A DNA stretch of 64,000 bases from Chitinophagales bacterium (GTDB taxonomy: Bacteria > Bacteroidota > Bacteroidia > Chitinophagales > JADIYW01): NCBI GenBank assembly GCA_023957245.1, contig JAMLHJ010000011.1:54911-118910 (forward strand), read 5' to 3'. The notes beneath the pieces are model-generated. The model saw only the letters and a program-made list of their open reading frames with translations. It was not told the origin of the DNA and did not search any database. The position numbers and the translations under genes were made by a program. Shown one piece after another: positions 46,532-55,329 of this stretch; positions within the stretch are counted from its first letter, which is position 1; the number at the start of each line of letters is the position of its first letter.

Positions 46532-46774
46532 AAGAATTGAAAAGAAATACTTTTGGAAAGGAGTATAAGCAAAATATCAGCTAACCTATCAAGCAATAGA
46601 ACACTTTATAAGAAAAAATTATCTGGAACAATAATTAACATTCAATAATTATCAAGATATTCGATAGACAATCCACTAATTCAAATATTTACACATTCTC
46701 AAATATGCGATAGGTATATTTAAAAAAACATAAAAAATTAAATATTTTTCACACTTTTATAGAAAAAGTCATTT

Positions 46775-46782
46775 TACTTTTG
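46775..46782 (+). promoter_or_regulatory. TAnnTTTG promoter box for the TerC gene
   Basis: TACTTTTG, 16 bp before the ATG. The rest of the 285-bp divergent region between truA and this gene shows no other structure I can name. Confidence 0.55.
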
Positions 46783-46798
46783 CTTCATTAAAATAGAT

Positions 46799-47572
46799 AT
46801 GGAATTTTTACTTAATCCCGACACACTAGTAGCGTTTGCAACACTAACATTTTTAGAAATTGTCCTTGGAATTGACAATATTATATTCATTTCCATCATC
46901 ACAGGCAAGCTTCCATTAGAACAACGCAAAAAAATCACTCGATTAGGTTTGTTCCTAGCTATGTTTATGAGAATATTAATGCTATTTGGAATCACTATTT
47001 TAATAGCAATGAAAGAACCATTGTTCAGCGTCAATTGGTCTTGGTTTAGTGCTCACTTCAATGGTCAAGCACTGATATTACTTGGTGGTGGTATCTTCTT
47101 AATCTGGAAAAGTACTAAAGAAATACATGAAAAAGTCAACCATATAGAACATCATACACAACCATCTGTAGGCGCTCAAGTATCCAAATCAATTGTAGGA
47201 ATCATCTTTCAAATATTGATGATAGACCTTATTTTCTCTTTAGATAGTATTTTGACAGCAGTAGGAATGACCAATGGACTAGATGGAGCACTTTATATCA
47301 TGATAGCTGCAGTTATTGTATCTATCGGAGTTATGATGCTTTTTGCAGTACCTATTGGAAATTTTGTCAACAATAATCCATCTATTCAAATATTAGCACT
47401 TTCATTCTTAATATTGATTGGTTTTATGTTGACCACAGAAAGCATGCACTTATCTGATGCAGTATTAATGGGGCAAGACATAGGCGCAGTTCCTAAAGGT
47501 TATCTATATTTTGCTATTGTATTTTCACTAGCTGTTGAATTTATGAATATGAGAATGCGTAAAAAGCATTAG
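46799..47572 (+). CDS. TerC-family integral membrane protein
   Basis: A 257-residue protein with about seven helices. The TerC family shows acidic residues within helices: LEIVLGIDNIIF at about 21-32 and LIFSLDSILTAVGM, both present. GKLPLEQRKKITRLGL is the first cytoplasmic loop. Members export manganese or confer tellurite resistance and help load exported metalloenzymes; the role here is unproven. DUF4293 follows 72 bp later on the same strand. Confidence 0.92.
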   Translation: MEFLLNPDTLVAFATLTFLEIVLGIDNIIFISIITGKLPLEQRKKITRLGLFLAMFMRILMLFGITILIAMKEPLFSVNWSWFSAHFNGQALILLGGGIFLIWKSTKEIHEKVNHIEHHTQPSVGAQVSKSIVGIIFQILMIDLIFSLDSILTAVGMTNGLDGALYIMIAAVIVSIGVMMLFAVPIGNFVNNNPSIQILALSFLILIGFMLTTESMHLSDAVLMGQDIGAVPKGYLYFAIVFSLAVEFMNMRMRKKH

Positions 47573-47644
47573 GAGTATTGTCCTTCAAGCATACTCTTTT
47601 CAACAGAAAAAATAATTACCTTAGCCTCTAAGATTATTAAAGAT

Positions 47645-48046
47645 ATGATTCAGAGAATACAGTCGATTTACCTTTTTTTAGCAACATTATTTTTATTGGC
47701 TACTTTGTTTTTGCCGATTGGCAATATCAATAGTGAATCAGTCAATGTACTGACAAATATATACACGACTATATTATCCATTCTCAGTGGCGGAATAGCA
47801 CTAATAGCAATCTTTTTATTCAACAACAGAAAATTGCAAATCAAAGTTATTGGTGGATTGGTTTTCTTATGCCTTGCATTATTATTAAGTATAGCAATTT
47901 TTCAATTTGCACTTCCCAATCCATTAACAGCAGTGAGTTATCTTCCATATATCACACCTACCGTAGCCTTAATATTTTCTATCCTTGCACTTAAAGGTGT
48001 GAAAGCTGACGAAAAGTTAGTCCGTTCAATGGATAGGTTGAGATAA
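47645..48046 (+). CDS. DUF4293 membrane protein
   Basis: A 133-residue, four-helix membrane protein starting MIQRIQSIYLFLATLF and ending LALKGVKADEKLVRSMDRLR, both diagnostic of DUF4293, a family nearly restricted to Bacteroidota. Function unknown. Confidence 0.88.
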   Translation: MIQRIQSIYLFLATLFLLATLFLPIGNINSESVNVLTNIYTTILSILSGGIALIAIFLFNNRKLQIKVIGGLVFLCLALLLSIAIFQFALPNPLTAVSYLPYITPTVALIFSILALKGVKADEKLVRSMDRLR

Positions 48047-48308
48047 ATCATTTTTCTAATAACCACTTTCATACTTGTTGGCAACAGTAAGGATTGGAAG
48101 GTGGAGAAATGAATAAATCAATAAATATTACTTGTTTAATGGACTTGATTTAGTTGAGTACAATATAATTGTTAAAAAATGGACTTTTTTATGCGTAATC
48201 CCTTGGTTGTTGGCATTATTAAAAAAGATAATTTGGGTATTACCTTCGACCTGGCTTTCCGTTCCAATCTTTTTGTTCGTTCCTCACAAAAACAATCACT
48301 AACACAAA
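48047..48308. other. Intergenic stretch with possible degenerate coding remnant
   Basis: 262 bp. GATTGGAA (about 48095) and TTCCAATC (about 48265) are inverted across the stretch. On the minus strand two frames stay open across about 48170-48270, with endings like LRIKKSIF and THKKVHF. Neither has a credible start. It marks the left edge of the accessory module that follows. Confidence 0.35.
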
Positions 48309-48578
48309 ATGTCGTATAAAATGAAAATAATCGAACAAAGCAAAATCAAACTTATTCCTCATTTAATTCAATGGGCAGAAACTTTCAACCCTGAAAATAT
48401 TATCTATAATAAATATACTATTGAAGAGGATAAAGAAGAAAAATTGTATAAAGATTATGAATCTATTTTAGCTCTGATAGAACGATTAGAAAAAGGAGAA
48501 TGTACAGAAAAGGATTATGAAAATATTTTGTTTCATATTGAGCAAATCAATAATCAAGAAGAAATAATTACTCTATAA
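48309..48578 (+). CDS. Small hypothetical protein
   Basis: An 89-residue acidic helical protein (MSYKMKIIEQSKIKLIPHLI, YESILALIERLEKGECTEKDYENILFHIEQ). Not recognised. No signal peptide or membrane segment. Its last six bases overlap, tail to tail, the convergent PD-(D/E)xK-like gene. It may be part of the same accessory module, but nothing beyond position supports that. Confidence 0.5.
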   Translation: MSYKMKIIEQSKIKLIPHLIQWAETFNPENIIYNKYTIEEDKEEKLYKDYESILALIERLEKGECTEKDYENILFHIEQINNQEEIITL

Positions 48579-49043
48579 ATTAATCTGATACTGTATTCTT
48601 TGATTTTTAATTCTTGCCTCAAGTTCATCAATAGTATGCAAAGCAAATGATGAACCTTTTTCATGTAAACTCACAAAGCAAAATCTAAATTTTTCCCCAA
48701 GAATATTTCCAAAGGTAAATTCATTTTCTGTTGCTCCAAAAAAGAAACCTTTGGGGTTTTCTGGTAAATACTTTTTAGTTGTTTTTAATTCTATAAGTAT
48801 TATATCTTCCAAATATGTTTCTATTGATTCTGAGCTGATTTCTACTCCAATAAGATTTGGAATATAAATCATGTCAAATGCTTGTAAATAACGATGTTCA
48901 ATTTCTAATAAATCTAGTAATTGTTTTTTAGTTAGTAAATCAATTTTGAAAAAACCAGTAAAGTTTTCAATTAAATAATTGACTCCTTCTTTCTCTGTGA
49001 CATTATTGGATAATGTCAATGTAAACGAGTGCTTTCTTGACAT
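48573..49043 (-). CDS. PD-(D/E)xK-like protein paired with Xre regulator, possible restriction nuclease
   Basis: A 156-residue protein. The central DIILIELKTTKK follows an upstream acidic pair, giving the strand-D...ExK pattern of the PD-(D/E)xK nuclease core. It is followed by FFFGATENEFTFGNILG and FRFCFVSL, a layout like DUF3883-type domains. The N-terminus (about 1-65) may be a specificity or dimer region. Its ATG abuts the stop of the upstream Xre gene, so it is translated from the same message. With a C-protein-like regulator beside it, a restriction enzyme is plausible, but no methyltransferase is adjacent. Function is inferred. Confidence 0.65.
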   Translation of the reverse strand: MSRKHSFTLTLSNNVTEKEGVNYLIENFTGFFKIDLLTKKQLLDLLEIEHRYLQAFDMIYIPNLIGVEISSESIETYLEDIILIELKTTKKYLPENPKGFFFGATENEFTFGNILGEKFRFCFVSLHEKGSSFALHTIDELEARIKNQRIQYQINL

Positions 49044-49312
49044 TATTCTTCAATTTTAATTTCGTAATTTTTATAAGAATGCTTGGGATTTATTGATGAA
49101 AAATTTAAAAGTTCAGAAATTGACATTTCAAACACTTTTGCAAAAACAGCCATATTTGTAAGAGAGATGTTTCTCTCACCACGTTCAATCATTCCGATAT
49201 ATGTTCTATGAAAACCTGTCGAAAATGACAACTTCTCCTGGCTTATATTTCTTTCGGTTCGGAGCTGTTTTATTCTTTGTCCAAACTCAACAATTAGATG
49301 TTCATTTACCAC
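49043..49312 (-). CDS. Xre-family / C-protein-like helix-turn-helix regulator
   Basis: An 89-residue protein with a full HTH_3 domain at about 9-65: FGQRIKQLRTERNISQEKLS, then FHRTYIGMIERGERNISLTN. The RTYIGMIERGERNIS wording is close to controller (C) proteins of type II restriction systems. GTG start. The upstream DNA has an inverted ATACACATTGTAT operator-like motif. It would time expression of the downstream nuclease-like gene; that role is inferred from motif and order. Confidence 0.85.
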   Translation of the reverse strand: MVNEHLIVEFGQRIKQLRTERNISQEKLSFSTGFHRTYIGMIERGERNISLTNMAVFAKVFEMSISELLNFSSINPKHSYKNYEIKIEE

Positions 49313-49323
49313 AAAGTAAAACT

Positions 49324-49361
49324 ATACACATTGTATGTTTTGGTCAACCGACAATATGTAT
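49324..49361 (-). promoter_or_regulatory. Operator-like pair upstream of the Xre regulator
   Basis: ATACA-CAT-TGTAT (49324-49336) is a perfect inverted repeat. ACAATATGTAT (49351-49361) is its near copy in the opposite orientation. Two spaced sites just before the regulator gene resemble the C-box pairs of controller proteins. Confidence 0.5.
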
Positions 49362-49669
49362 CATTAAAACAAAGAATATCGCTCAAAAGAGAGATTGGTT
49401 TTGAATAAAATCAACTATCTAAATGTTATAAACCAAGATTTTGAAAATAGTGATTTCATTAAAAAGAATGTAAACATTCTTTTGATTTTCTATTTACATC
49501 AAGCAGGATACAATTTTTTGGATTTCATCATTATTAGTCGATGAAACGAAAAAGAATATACAAAACACTGTTTTTGGCTCAATAACAGCTACGTGAGAGA
49601 TGAAATATATTTAAAGTAGCTATAAAAATCTCTCTCTCTTTTCAATAAACTAAAATAAATCCATTTCTA
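49362..49669. other. Gene-free stretch between Xre module and oxyR
   Basis: About 310 bp, very AT-rich. AAAAGAATG-TAAA-CATTCTTTT (about 49475-49497) is a hairpin followed by a T-containing tract that could terminate transcription in either direction. Nothing else recognisable; no repeat-family members. Confidence 0.4.
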
Positions 49670-50614
49670 TCATTTCCACTCCACAATACTTCCCCTACTC
49701 TTATCCAGCATCTCAGAAGGGACAGCATTTTTAATACAGCTACTCAATATTTCCACCAAATCTTTTTTTGCAGCATTGCGGACATAACAAAGACCGATTT
49801 CTCTTAATGGCGTTTTATGGCTAAAACTGACCACCTGTTTCAATTGTCTAGTAGATAATTCCAATACTGCCAATTCGGGTAAAAAAGTAAAACCGCCTTC
49901 AGTCTCCACCAATTTTTTCAAGGTTTCCAAAGAACCACTCTCATAACTGACTCTATCTTCATGATGGTCAGAATATGGATTTTTACAGAAATTGACAACT
50001 TGATTTTTAAAACAATTCCCTTCTGTCAACATCCAGACATCACTGCGCTTGGCGACATCATCTGCTGTAACTTTTCCCATTTTAGTCAAAGGATGATCAA
50101 AATGAGTATAAATTTTTATTTCCTCATAAAACAATGGCAGCTCTATCACCTGTTCTTCGTGCAATGGAGTAGATAATATACCGACATCTATTTCATCTAT
50201 TTTTAACTGATGAATAATTTCGGCAGTAGTCAATTCTTTGATGTTTAATTTCACACCAGGATTGTGCTCCATCATTTTCCCTATGAACAAAGGCAATAAA
50301 TAGGGTGCCAAGGTAGGAATCACACCAATATTCAACCTGCCTGTTATATTGTGATGATAACCTTTTGCAATATTTTCCAATAATACAGTTTCACGCAGTA
50401 TTACACGAGCCTGATTAATCACTAATTGACCAATATCAGTAGGTATTACAGGCTGCTTGGAACGATCAAACAATACCACACCTAAAGTATCTTCCATTTT
50501 TTTAATTTGCATAGATAAAGTAGGTTGCGTCACCATACATTTTTCAGCTGCATTGGCAAAGTGCCTATATGTGTCAACAGCTACGATATATTCCAATTGA
50601 GTAATTGTAATCAT
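49670..50614 (-). CDS. oxyR: LysR-type peroxide sensor OxyR
   Basis: A 314-residue LysR-type regulator. The winged HTH is at about 1-60 (ITQLEYIVAVDTYRHFANAA, TQPTLSMQIKKMEDTLG). In the ligand domain, Cys201 and Cys210 (EGNCFKNQVVNFC) have the same nine-residue spacing as Cys199/Cys208 of E. coli OxyR, which form the peroxide-sensing disulfide. It is divergent from dps with a peroxiredoxin and thioredoxin behind, the expected regulon. This fixes the call as OxyR rather than a metabolic LysR. Confidence 0.94.
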   Translation of the reverse strand: MITITQLEYIVAVDTYRHFANAAEKCMVTQPTLSMQIKKMEDTLGVVLFDRSKQPVIPTDIGQLVINQARVILRETVLLENIAKGYHHNITGRLNIGVIPTLAPYLLPLFIGKMMEHNPGVKLNIKELTTAEIIHQLKIDEIDVGILSTPLHEEQVIELPLFYEEIKIYTHFDHPLTKMGKVTADDVAKRSDVWMLTEGNCFKNQVVNFCKNPYSDHHEDRVSYESGSLETLKKLVETEGGFTFLPELAVLELSTRQLKQVVSFSHKTPLREIGLCYVRNAAKKDLVEILSSCIKNAVPSEMLDKSRGSIVEWK

Positions 50615-50618
50615 AATA

Positions 50619-50658
50619 ATTATCTATTAGAATATAAAGATAATCAATTTTTATTATC
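50619..50658. promoter_or_regulatory. Probable OxyR operator between oxyR and dps
   Basis: Three alternating half-sites: ATTATCT (50619), AGATAAT (50638) and ATTATC (50653), forming two overlapping inverted repeats in the 104-bp divergent region. The site lies just upstream of the dps promoter box, a position suited to activation. Confidence 0.5.
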
Positions 50659-50671
50659 AAACAAATGGGGC

Positions 50672-50679
50672 TATATTTG
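50672..50679 (+). promoter_or_regulatory. TAnnTTTG promoter box for dps
   Basis: TATATTTG, 39 bp before the dps ATG, directly downstream of the putative OxyR half-sites. Confidence 0.55.
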
Positions 50680-50718
50680 CATTATAACATTATTCAATTC
50701 ACTTTAAATCAAGCAAAA

Positions 50719-51195
50719 ATGTCAAAATTGAGTAAAATAGGATTAGACAAAACACTATCCGAAAAATTAGCTACACAGTTAAATGTATTATTATCTGATT
50801 ATCAGATTTTTTATCAAAGCTTGAGAGGCTTACATTGGAATATCAAAGGCAATCATTTCTTTGAATTGCATGTCAAATTTGAAGAATTGTACAATGACGC
50901 ACAAATCAAGATTGATGAGATAGCTGAGCGAATATTGACTTTAGGCTTCACTCCACTTCATACTTTTGAAGATTATGTCAGTCACGCTGAAGTCAGAGTA
51001 GGTAAAAATATTTCTACTGCTGAAGAATCTGTATCTTTAGTATTAGAAAGTTTAAAAATCATTGTCGTTACTGAAAGAGAGATATTGACTACAGCAGACA
51101 ATTTGGAAGATGAAGGCACATTGACTTTATTGACAGATTTCATCACACAGCAAGAAAAGACCATTTGGATGTACTCTTCATGGTTGAACAAATAA
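50719..51195 (+). CDS. dps: Dps-family ferritin-like DNA-protection protein
   Basis: A 158-residue four-helix protein. ATG 50719 is chosen because the extension to 50665 overlaps the promoter. The intersubunit ferroxidase motif is visible: HWNIKGNHFFELHVKFEELYND, with His, Asp/Glu at the expected spacing. It stores iron and consumes peroxide as a dodecamer. Divergent from oxyR and followed by peroxiredoxin, so peroxide induction is likely. Confidence 0.93.
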   Translation: MSKLSKIGLDKTLSEKLATQLNVLLSDYQIFYQSLRGLHWNIKGNHFFELHVKFEELYNDAQIKIDEIAERILTLGFTPLHTFEDYVSHAEVRVGKNISTAEESVSLVLESLKIIVVTEREILTTADNLEDEGTLTLLTDFITQQEKTIWMYSSWLNK

Positions 51196-51222
51196 GAATT
51201 TTCATTTTAAAACTAAATAAAT

Positions 51223-51852
51223 ATGGCAACCGTAGGTAAAAAATTTCCTAGTATCGCAATTGATGCAATGTCTGAAATGGGTGATACTTTTAGAATTAAC
51301 ATTTTCAAACAAGCAGTAGAACAAAAGAAAAAAGTATTGCTTTTCTGGTATCCAAAAGACTTCACTTTTGTATGTCCTACAGAATTACATGCTTTCCAAG
51401 CTGCATTACCTGATTTTGAAAAAAGAAATACTATTGTAATTGGAGCATCTTGTGACACTCCTGAAGTTCACTTTGCATGGTTGAATACTCCAAAAGATAA
51501 TGGAGGCATTGAAGGTGTTACTTATCCTATTTTGGCTGACACTCATAGATTATTAGCTGAAGAGCTTGATATTCTTGATGCAGAATATAATACTGAAGAA
51601 GACGAAATGGAATATTCTGGTGGAAATGTAACATACAGAGCTACTTATCTTATTGACGAGACTGGGAAAGTATTCCATGAAAGTGTGAATGATATGCCTG
51701 TGGGAAGAAATGTGGCTGAATATATCAGAATTATCGATGCTTATGCGCACGTTCAAGAATATGGCGAAGTATGTCCTGCCAACTGGGAAGTTGGAAAAGA
51801 TGCTATGACTGCTGACAGAGGTGGCGTAGCAGATTATTTAAGCAAACACTAG
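51223..51852 (+). CDS. Typical 2-Cys peroxiredoxin (AhpC/Prx1 type)
   Basis: A 209-residue thiol peroxidase. The peroxidatic Cys51 is in DFTFVCPTE and the resolving Cys184 is in GEVCPANW. The conserved Arg is in GGNVTYRATYLID. It detoxifies hydrogen and organic peroxides as a decamer. Followed after 23 bp by a thioredoxin-like protein, a likely electron donor, and preceded by dps. Confidence 0.96.
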   Translation: MATVGKKFPSIAIDAMSEMGDTFRINIFKQAVEQKKKVLLFWYPKDFTFVCPTELHAFQAALPDFEKRNTIVIGASCDTPEVHFAWLNTPKDNGGIEGVTYPILADTHRLLAEELDILDAEYNTEEDEMEYSGGNVTYRATYLIDETGKVFHESVNDMPVGRNVAEYIRIIDAYAHVQEYGEVCPANWEVGKDAMTADRGGVADYLSKH

Positions 51853-51875
51853 ATTATTTTTAAAACTTGTATTTT

Positions 51876-52190
51876 ATGTTTTTGGAATTAGCAAATGACA
51901 ATTTGGAGCAATTAATCAATGAGAATGAAATTGTAATGGTGCAATATGGCGCATCTTGGTGTGGGAACTGTAGATTAATGAAACCAAAGTTCAAAAAATT
52001 GGCATCCGAAAATGAAGCTATTCCTTTCGCTTATGTTGATGCTGAGAAATTACCATTATCAAGGCAGCTTGCAAAAGTGGATAATTTGCCAACTTTTGCT
52101 TTGTTCATCAAAGGAAAATTAGCTAATCAAGTTCAAACCAATCAAGCTGAAAACTTAATAAATTTATTCAATGAAAGTACCAGTCATTAA
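51876..52190 (+). CDS. Thioredoxin-family protein
   Basis: A 104-residue thioredoxin fold with the active site ASWCGNCRLMKP (Cys29, Cys32) and the cis-Pro in NLPTFALF. ATG 51876 is preferred over a TTG nine bases upstream. The CGNC motif, rather than CGPC, suggests a somewhat different redox potential. Cytoplasmic. It probably reduces the peroxiredoxin encoded just upstream and overlaps the next gene by 20 nt. Confidence 0.9.
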   Translation: MFLELANDNLEQLINENEIVMVQYGASWCGNCRLMKPKFKKLASENEAIPFAYVDAEKLPLSRQLAKVDNLPTFALFIKGKLANQVQTNQAENLINLFNESTSH

Positions 52191-52419
52191 ACATCTATTT
52201 CAAAACAACGAAGTAGAGAAATTGGAAAAAACTTTAGAAGTTTTAGAGTCTATTTCTGAAGCTAGAGGCATCACAGAAGAGGAAATGAATGTCATTGGAG
52301 AAATGATTACTAATATTTGTGGAGCACTCGAAGTTCATCAAATGACGGCTTCGGGGATGAGAGCTACGGAAGCTATTAATCTATTTGCCAAAAAAGTAAT
52401 TGGTTCAGTCGATCAATAA
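52171..52419 (+). CDS. Small DUF6952-like protein of the peroxiredoxin cluster
   Basis: An 82-residue helical protein (MKVPVIKHLFQNNEVEKLEK, GITEEEMNVIGEMITNICGALEVHQM). Similar small proteins follow thioredoxin genes in Bacteroidota and have been named DUF6952; that label is from memory. One cysteine at ICGALEV. It overlaps the thioredoxin gene by 20 nt, so co-expression is certain in practice; its function is unknown. Confidence 0.75.
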   Translation: MKVPVIKHLFQNNEVEKLEKTLEVLESISEARGITEEEMNVIGEMITNICGALEVHQMTASGMRATEAINLFAKKVIGSVDQ

Positions 52420-52453
52420 TTGAACTCTTCATATTCATTGAAATTGCATATTG

Positions 52454-52490
52454 ACCGCAACATTTTATACAATAAGTGTTGCGGTTTTTT
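52454..52490 (+). terminator. Terminator of the dps-peroxiredoxin-thioredoxin cluster
   Basis: ACCGCAACA and TGTTGCGGT form a 9-bp stem, followed by six T's. Confidence 0.85.
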
Positions 52491-52584
52491 CATTAACAAC
52501 TTGATATAAGTTAATTTATACAACACAATCCTTCAAACTATAACAAGTTAATTTTTTAATCATATAAAATATAGATTTCAATAT

Positions 52585-52592
52585 TATCTTTG
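52585..52592 (+). promoter_or_regulatory. TAnnTTTG box six bases before the psd ATG
   Basis: TATCTTTG, then CAGACA, then ATG at 52599; predicted leader of zero to three nucleotides. Confidence 0.55.
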
Positions 52593-52598
52593 CAGACA

Positions 52599-53270
52599 AT
52601 GTTACATAGGCATTATATACATAAAGAGGGAAGAAAAATTATTCTTGCTACACTACTAGGCGTACTCCTTGTCAATTTCATCGCTATCAAAGTATTGGGA
52701 TTTGGATTGATTATCAGAAGTATCATCATTATACTTTCATCATTATTTTTGGGTTTTGTTACCTATTTTTTCAGAGATCCCAAAAGAAATCTTTTATCAG
52801 GAGATAGCAAAGTCATCTGCCCTGCCGATGGTAAAATAGTAGTCATTGAAGAAGTTACAATGGATGAATATTTCAATGATAGACGTCTCCAAGTTTCTAT
52901 CTTCATGTCACCCACCAACGTCCATGTCAATAGAGCACCTATCAGCGGTGAAGTGAAATATTCTGCTTACCATCCAGGTAAATATCTCGTAGCATGGCAT
53001 CCCAAATCATCCGAACTCAATGAAAGAACTTCTATCGTTATCGACAACGGAAGCTTTGATATTATGATGCGTCAAATCGCAGGAAAATTAGCTAGAAGAA
53101 TAGTCAATTATCTAGAAGAAGGCAATGAAGTCGTTCAAGGAGAGCAATTTGGATTTATCAAATTTGGCTCAAGAGTCGATTTATTTTTACCGCTCAATAC
53201 TCAAATTGATGTCAAACTTGGACAAAAAGTTAAAGGCGGTATTACTATCATTGGAGAATTGAAGGACTAA
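52599..53270 (+). CDS. psd: Phosphatidylserine decarboxylase (short, PSD-A type)
   Basis: A 223-residue pyruvoyl enzyme converting phosphatidylserine to phosphatidylethanolamine. ATG 52599 is taken instead of TTG 52590, which overlaps the promoter box. Two helices at about 12-55 anchor it. FFRDPKR, CPADGKIV and SPTNVHVNRAP are conserved, and the self-cleavage site is FGSRVDLF, with Ser191 becoming the pyruvoyl group. The short form is typical for Bacteroidota. Its end overlaps the convergent YfhO-like gene by 23 bp. Confidence 0.93.
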   Translation: MLHRHYIHKEGRKIILATLLGVLLVNFIAIKVLGFGLIIRSIIIILSSLFLGFVTYFFRDPKRNLLSGDSKVICPADGKIVVIEEVTMDEYFNDRRLQVSIFMSPTNVHVNRAPISGEVKYSAYHPGKYLVAWHPKSSELNERTSIVIDNGSFDIMMRQIAGKLARRIVNYLEEGNEVVQGEQFGFIKFGSRVDLFLPLNTQIDVKLGQKVKGGITIIGELKD

Positions 53271-55329
53271 GAGTGCTTTTTCTTTTCCAATAGAAAATGA
53301 AAAGATAAGACATACTCAAAATCAACAGCACAACAGTCAATAAGAGAAATATTTTGACCAAAATAGGGTTAAAATAAAAAGAGACAATATTTTCTTTTGT
53401 CGTTGCTACTGGCAAAGGAATCTTATGGTAGATAGATTTAGAATCTTCTTTCAACTTAGATTGATGATTAACAAAAACCTCCCAATGCGGATATTTTTTA
53501 TACAATAAGATTAAATCCCCACTTTCCTTATTAGCAACATTCACTACAACGTGATTAGGTGAAAAATACGACACCTTAGGCTGTACATTCTCTATATTGC
53601 CATTTACCTCAAAAAAGACAAAAGGTCTATCTTTTAACACATTCAGAGAAGAGTCAGAAAATATTTCAAACTCCGATTTAAAAATAATAGGTTGGCTAGC
53701 TCTTCGCAAAGTACCTGGTTGTTTATTATAATAACTACCATGCCCAACGACATCAATATCTTGAACTTTTCCATAATCATTCTCCCCTAGATATGTCAAT
53801 TGAGGAGTGATAATTCCATGAGGATAATGGTCAATGATGGCTTGTAGTTCATTAGGCTTTTGCATCCCCAATCCAGTATATGGCAATTGTAAATTGACTG
53901 CCACAAAAATATCTACAACACCTATCACAATCAGCCAACTCCATTTTCTCATTCGCACAACATAGCCAATAGCTAACAACGTAACAAACGAAAACAACGA
54001 AGAAATCAGCAAGAAAAATTCAAAATCCAAACCTTCAACAAAACGCTTCAATCCTGAAGGAGATAAAGAAAAATAACTGAAAAGATAGAACAAATTTGTA
54101 TTTGTCGCCTGATTGAACAACAAATAAATAGCATATAAAAATGCCAATAAGGATAAAAATAATGGCAAAGCAAGATACTTCCCTAATCGTAATTGATGAC
54201 CTGAAGCACCTTTGATATAGTCATTCAAACTCTCCAATCCTGCTATCATAAAAGCAATCAATGCAAAAAGTCTGAATACACCATTCAATCTGACAAAACC
54301 CACTAAAGGCAAAAAGTCCCTAAAGGCATCAACTAACATCATATCTGAAGACAGATACAAGAAAAATATTGCTAAGAAAAACCATATCCTTATTTTCTTC
54401 CAGTTTGACCTTAATCCATATAGAAGGAAAACGATAGGCAATAAACCTATAAAACAATTTCTCAATGAAATTTCATTATTGAAAAATGAATTGCCTTTGT
54501 TAGTAATTCCTGAAAACAAAAAACTCCACCAGCTTCTTATCGTTGTAGCATTAGAGAAAACGCCCATGTCGGGTTTCTGAGAATGTGTAACATAAGGTAA
54601 AACTTCCGTATAGCTATACAATAAACCCAAAGCCATTAGACCTAAAAGCATTGAGAACACCACAACTCTCTTGAATAAAAATCCTTTTTCATCAGGATAA
54701 TTTTTTACTTCTTGGTAAACTTTCACACTAAAAAGAAAAGCAAAAAAATAAAAAGCACCAATTATCAATCCTGGATGAGCCGATGATATCAACATATAAA
54801 ATAACAATGCGGAAAGCACTGAATAATAATATGAACGACCTTTAATCATTAATTGCATAGCCCAAATACACCAAGGCAAGAATCCTGCTGGAGCCACCCA
54901 ATTGAGATGTTGCAAATGACCTACGAAAAAACCCATTCCCATATAAGAAATCGCCGACAATACAGCAATATCACCTCTCCATCGAAAAAATCTTCCTAAG
55001 GCATACATTCCTATCCCACCTATCAGGATATAAAAAAAAACTTCCAACTGAATAGTATAAATACTATAACCAGGCAAATATGCTATCAGCCAAGTTATTG
55101 GATTCCAAAAACCACTATTCATATCTGTATATTGAGGAATTCCAAAATTGACATAAGGATTCCATAGTGGAAGAAAACCGTCTTTTAAAGATTCACTGAT
55201 AAAAAACCTCGTAGGAAAATAATCTGTTAGAATATCATTCTTCATTCCAAAAATGAAAAAACATAGCGGCCAATAAATGATTAATCCTGCTCCTATTATT
55301 ATCAATATATGTTTGAATACTTTTGACAT
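53248..55329 (-). CDS. YfhO-like multi-pass membrane protein
   Basis: A 693-residue protein with about 12-13 hydrophobic helices. SLKDGFLPLWNPYVNFGIPQYTDMNSGFWNP, given here only as the landmark DGFLPLWNPYVNFGIP, at about 50-65 is the YfhO/GT-C-like first periplasmic loop. A periplasmic beta-rich region lies near 540-650, before a last helix and basic tail. YfhO in Firmicutes is a C-type glycosyltransferase acting on teichoic acids; homologues in Bacteroidota have no defined substrate. Tail-to-tail overlap of 23 bp with psd. Confidence 0.85.
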   Translation of the reverse strand: MSKVFKHILIIIGAGLIIYWPLCFFIFGMKNDILTDYFPTRFFISESLKDGFLPLWNPYVNFGIPQYTDMNSGFWNPITWLIAYLPGYSIYTIQLEVFFYILIGGIGMYALGRFFRWRGDIAVLSAISYMGMGFFVGHLQHLNWVAPAGFLPWCIWAMQLMIKGRSYYYSVLSALLFYMLISSAHPGLIIGAFYFFAFLFSVKVYQEVKNYPDEKGFLFKRVVVFSMLLGLMALGLLYSYTEVLPYVTHSQKPDMGVFSNATTIRSWWSFLFSGITNKGNSFFNNEISLRNCFIGLLPIVFLLYGLRSNWKKIRIWFFLAIFFLYLSSDMMLVDAFRDFLPLVGFVRLNGVFRLFALIAFMIAGLESLNDYIKGASGHQLRLGKYLALPLFLSLLAFLYAIYLLFNQATNTNLFYLFSYFSLSPSGLKRFVEGLDFEFFLLISSLFSFVTLLAIGYVVRMRKWSWLIVIGVVDIFVAVNLQLPYTGLGMQKPNELQAIIDHYPHGIITPQLTYLGENDYGKVQDIDVVGHGSYYNKQPGTLRRASQPIIFKSEFEIFSDSSLNVLKDRPFVFFEVNGNIENVQPKVSYFSPNHVVVNVANKESGDLILLYKKYPHWEVFVNHQSKLKEDSKSIYHKIPLPVATTKENIVSFYFNPILVKIFLLLTVVLLILSMSYLFIFYWKRKSTLSPSILQ

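Noticed and set aside
53248..55329. O-antigen polymerase or ligase
   Set aside because: The first loop (DGFLPLWNPYVNFGIP) and overall layout fit YfhO-like proteins better than Wzy/WaaL.
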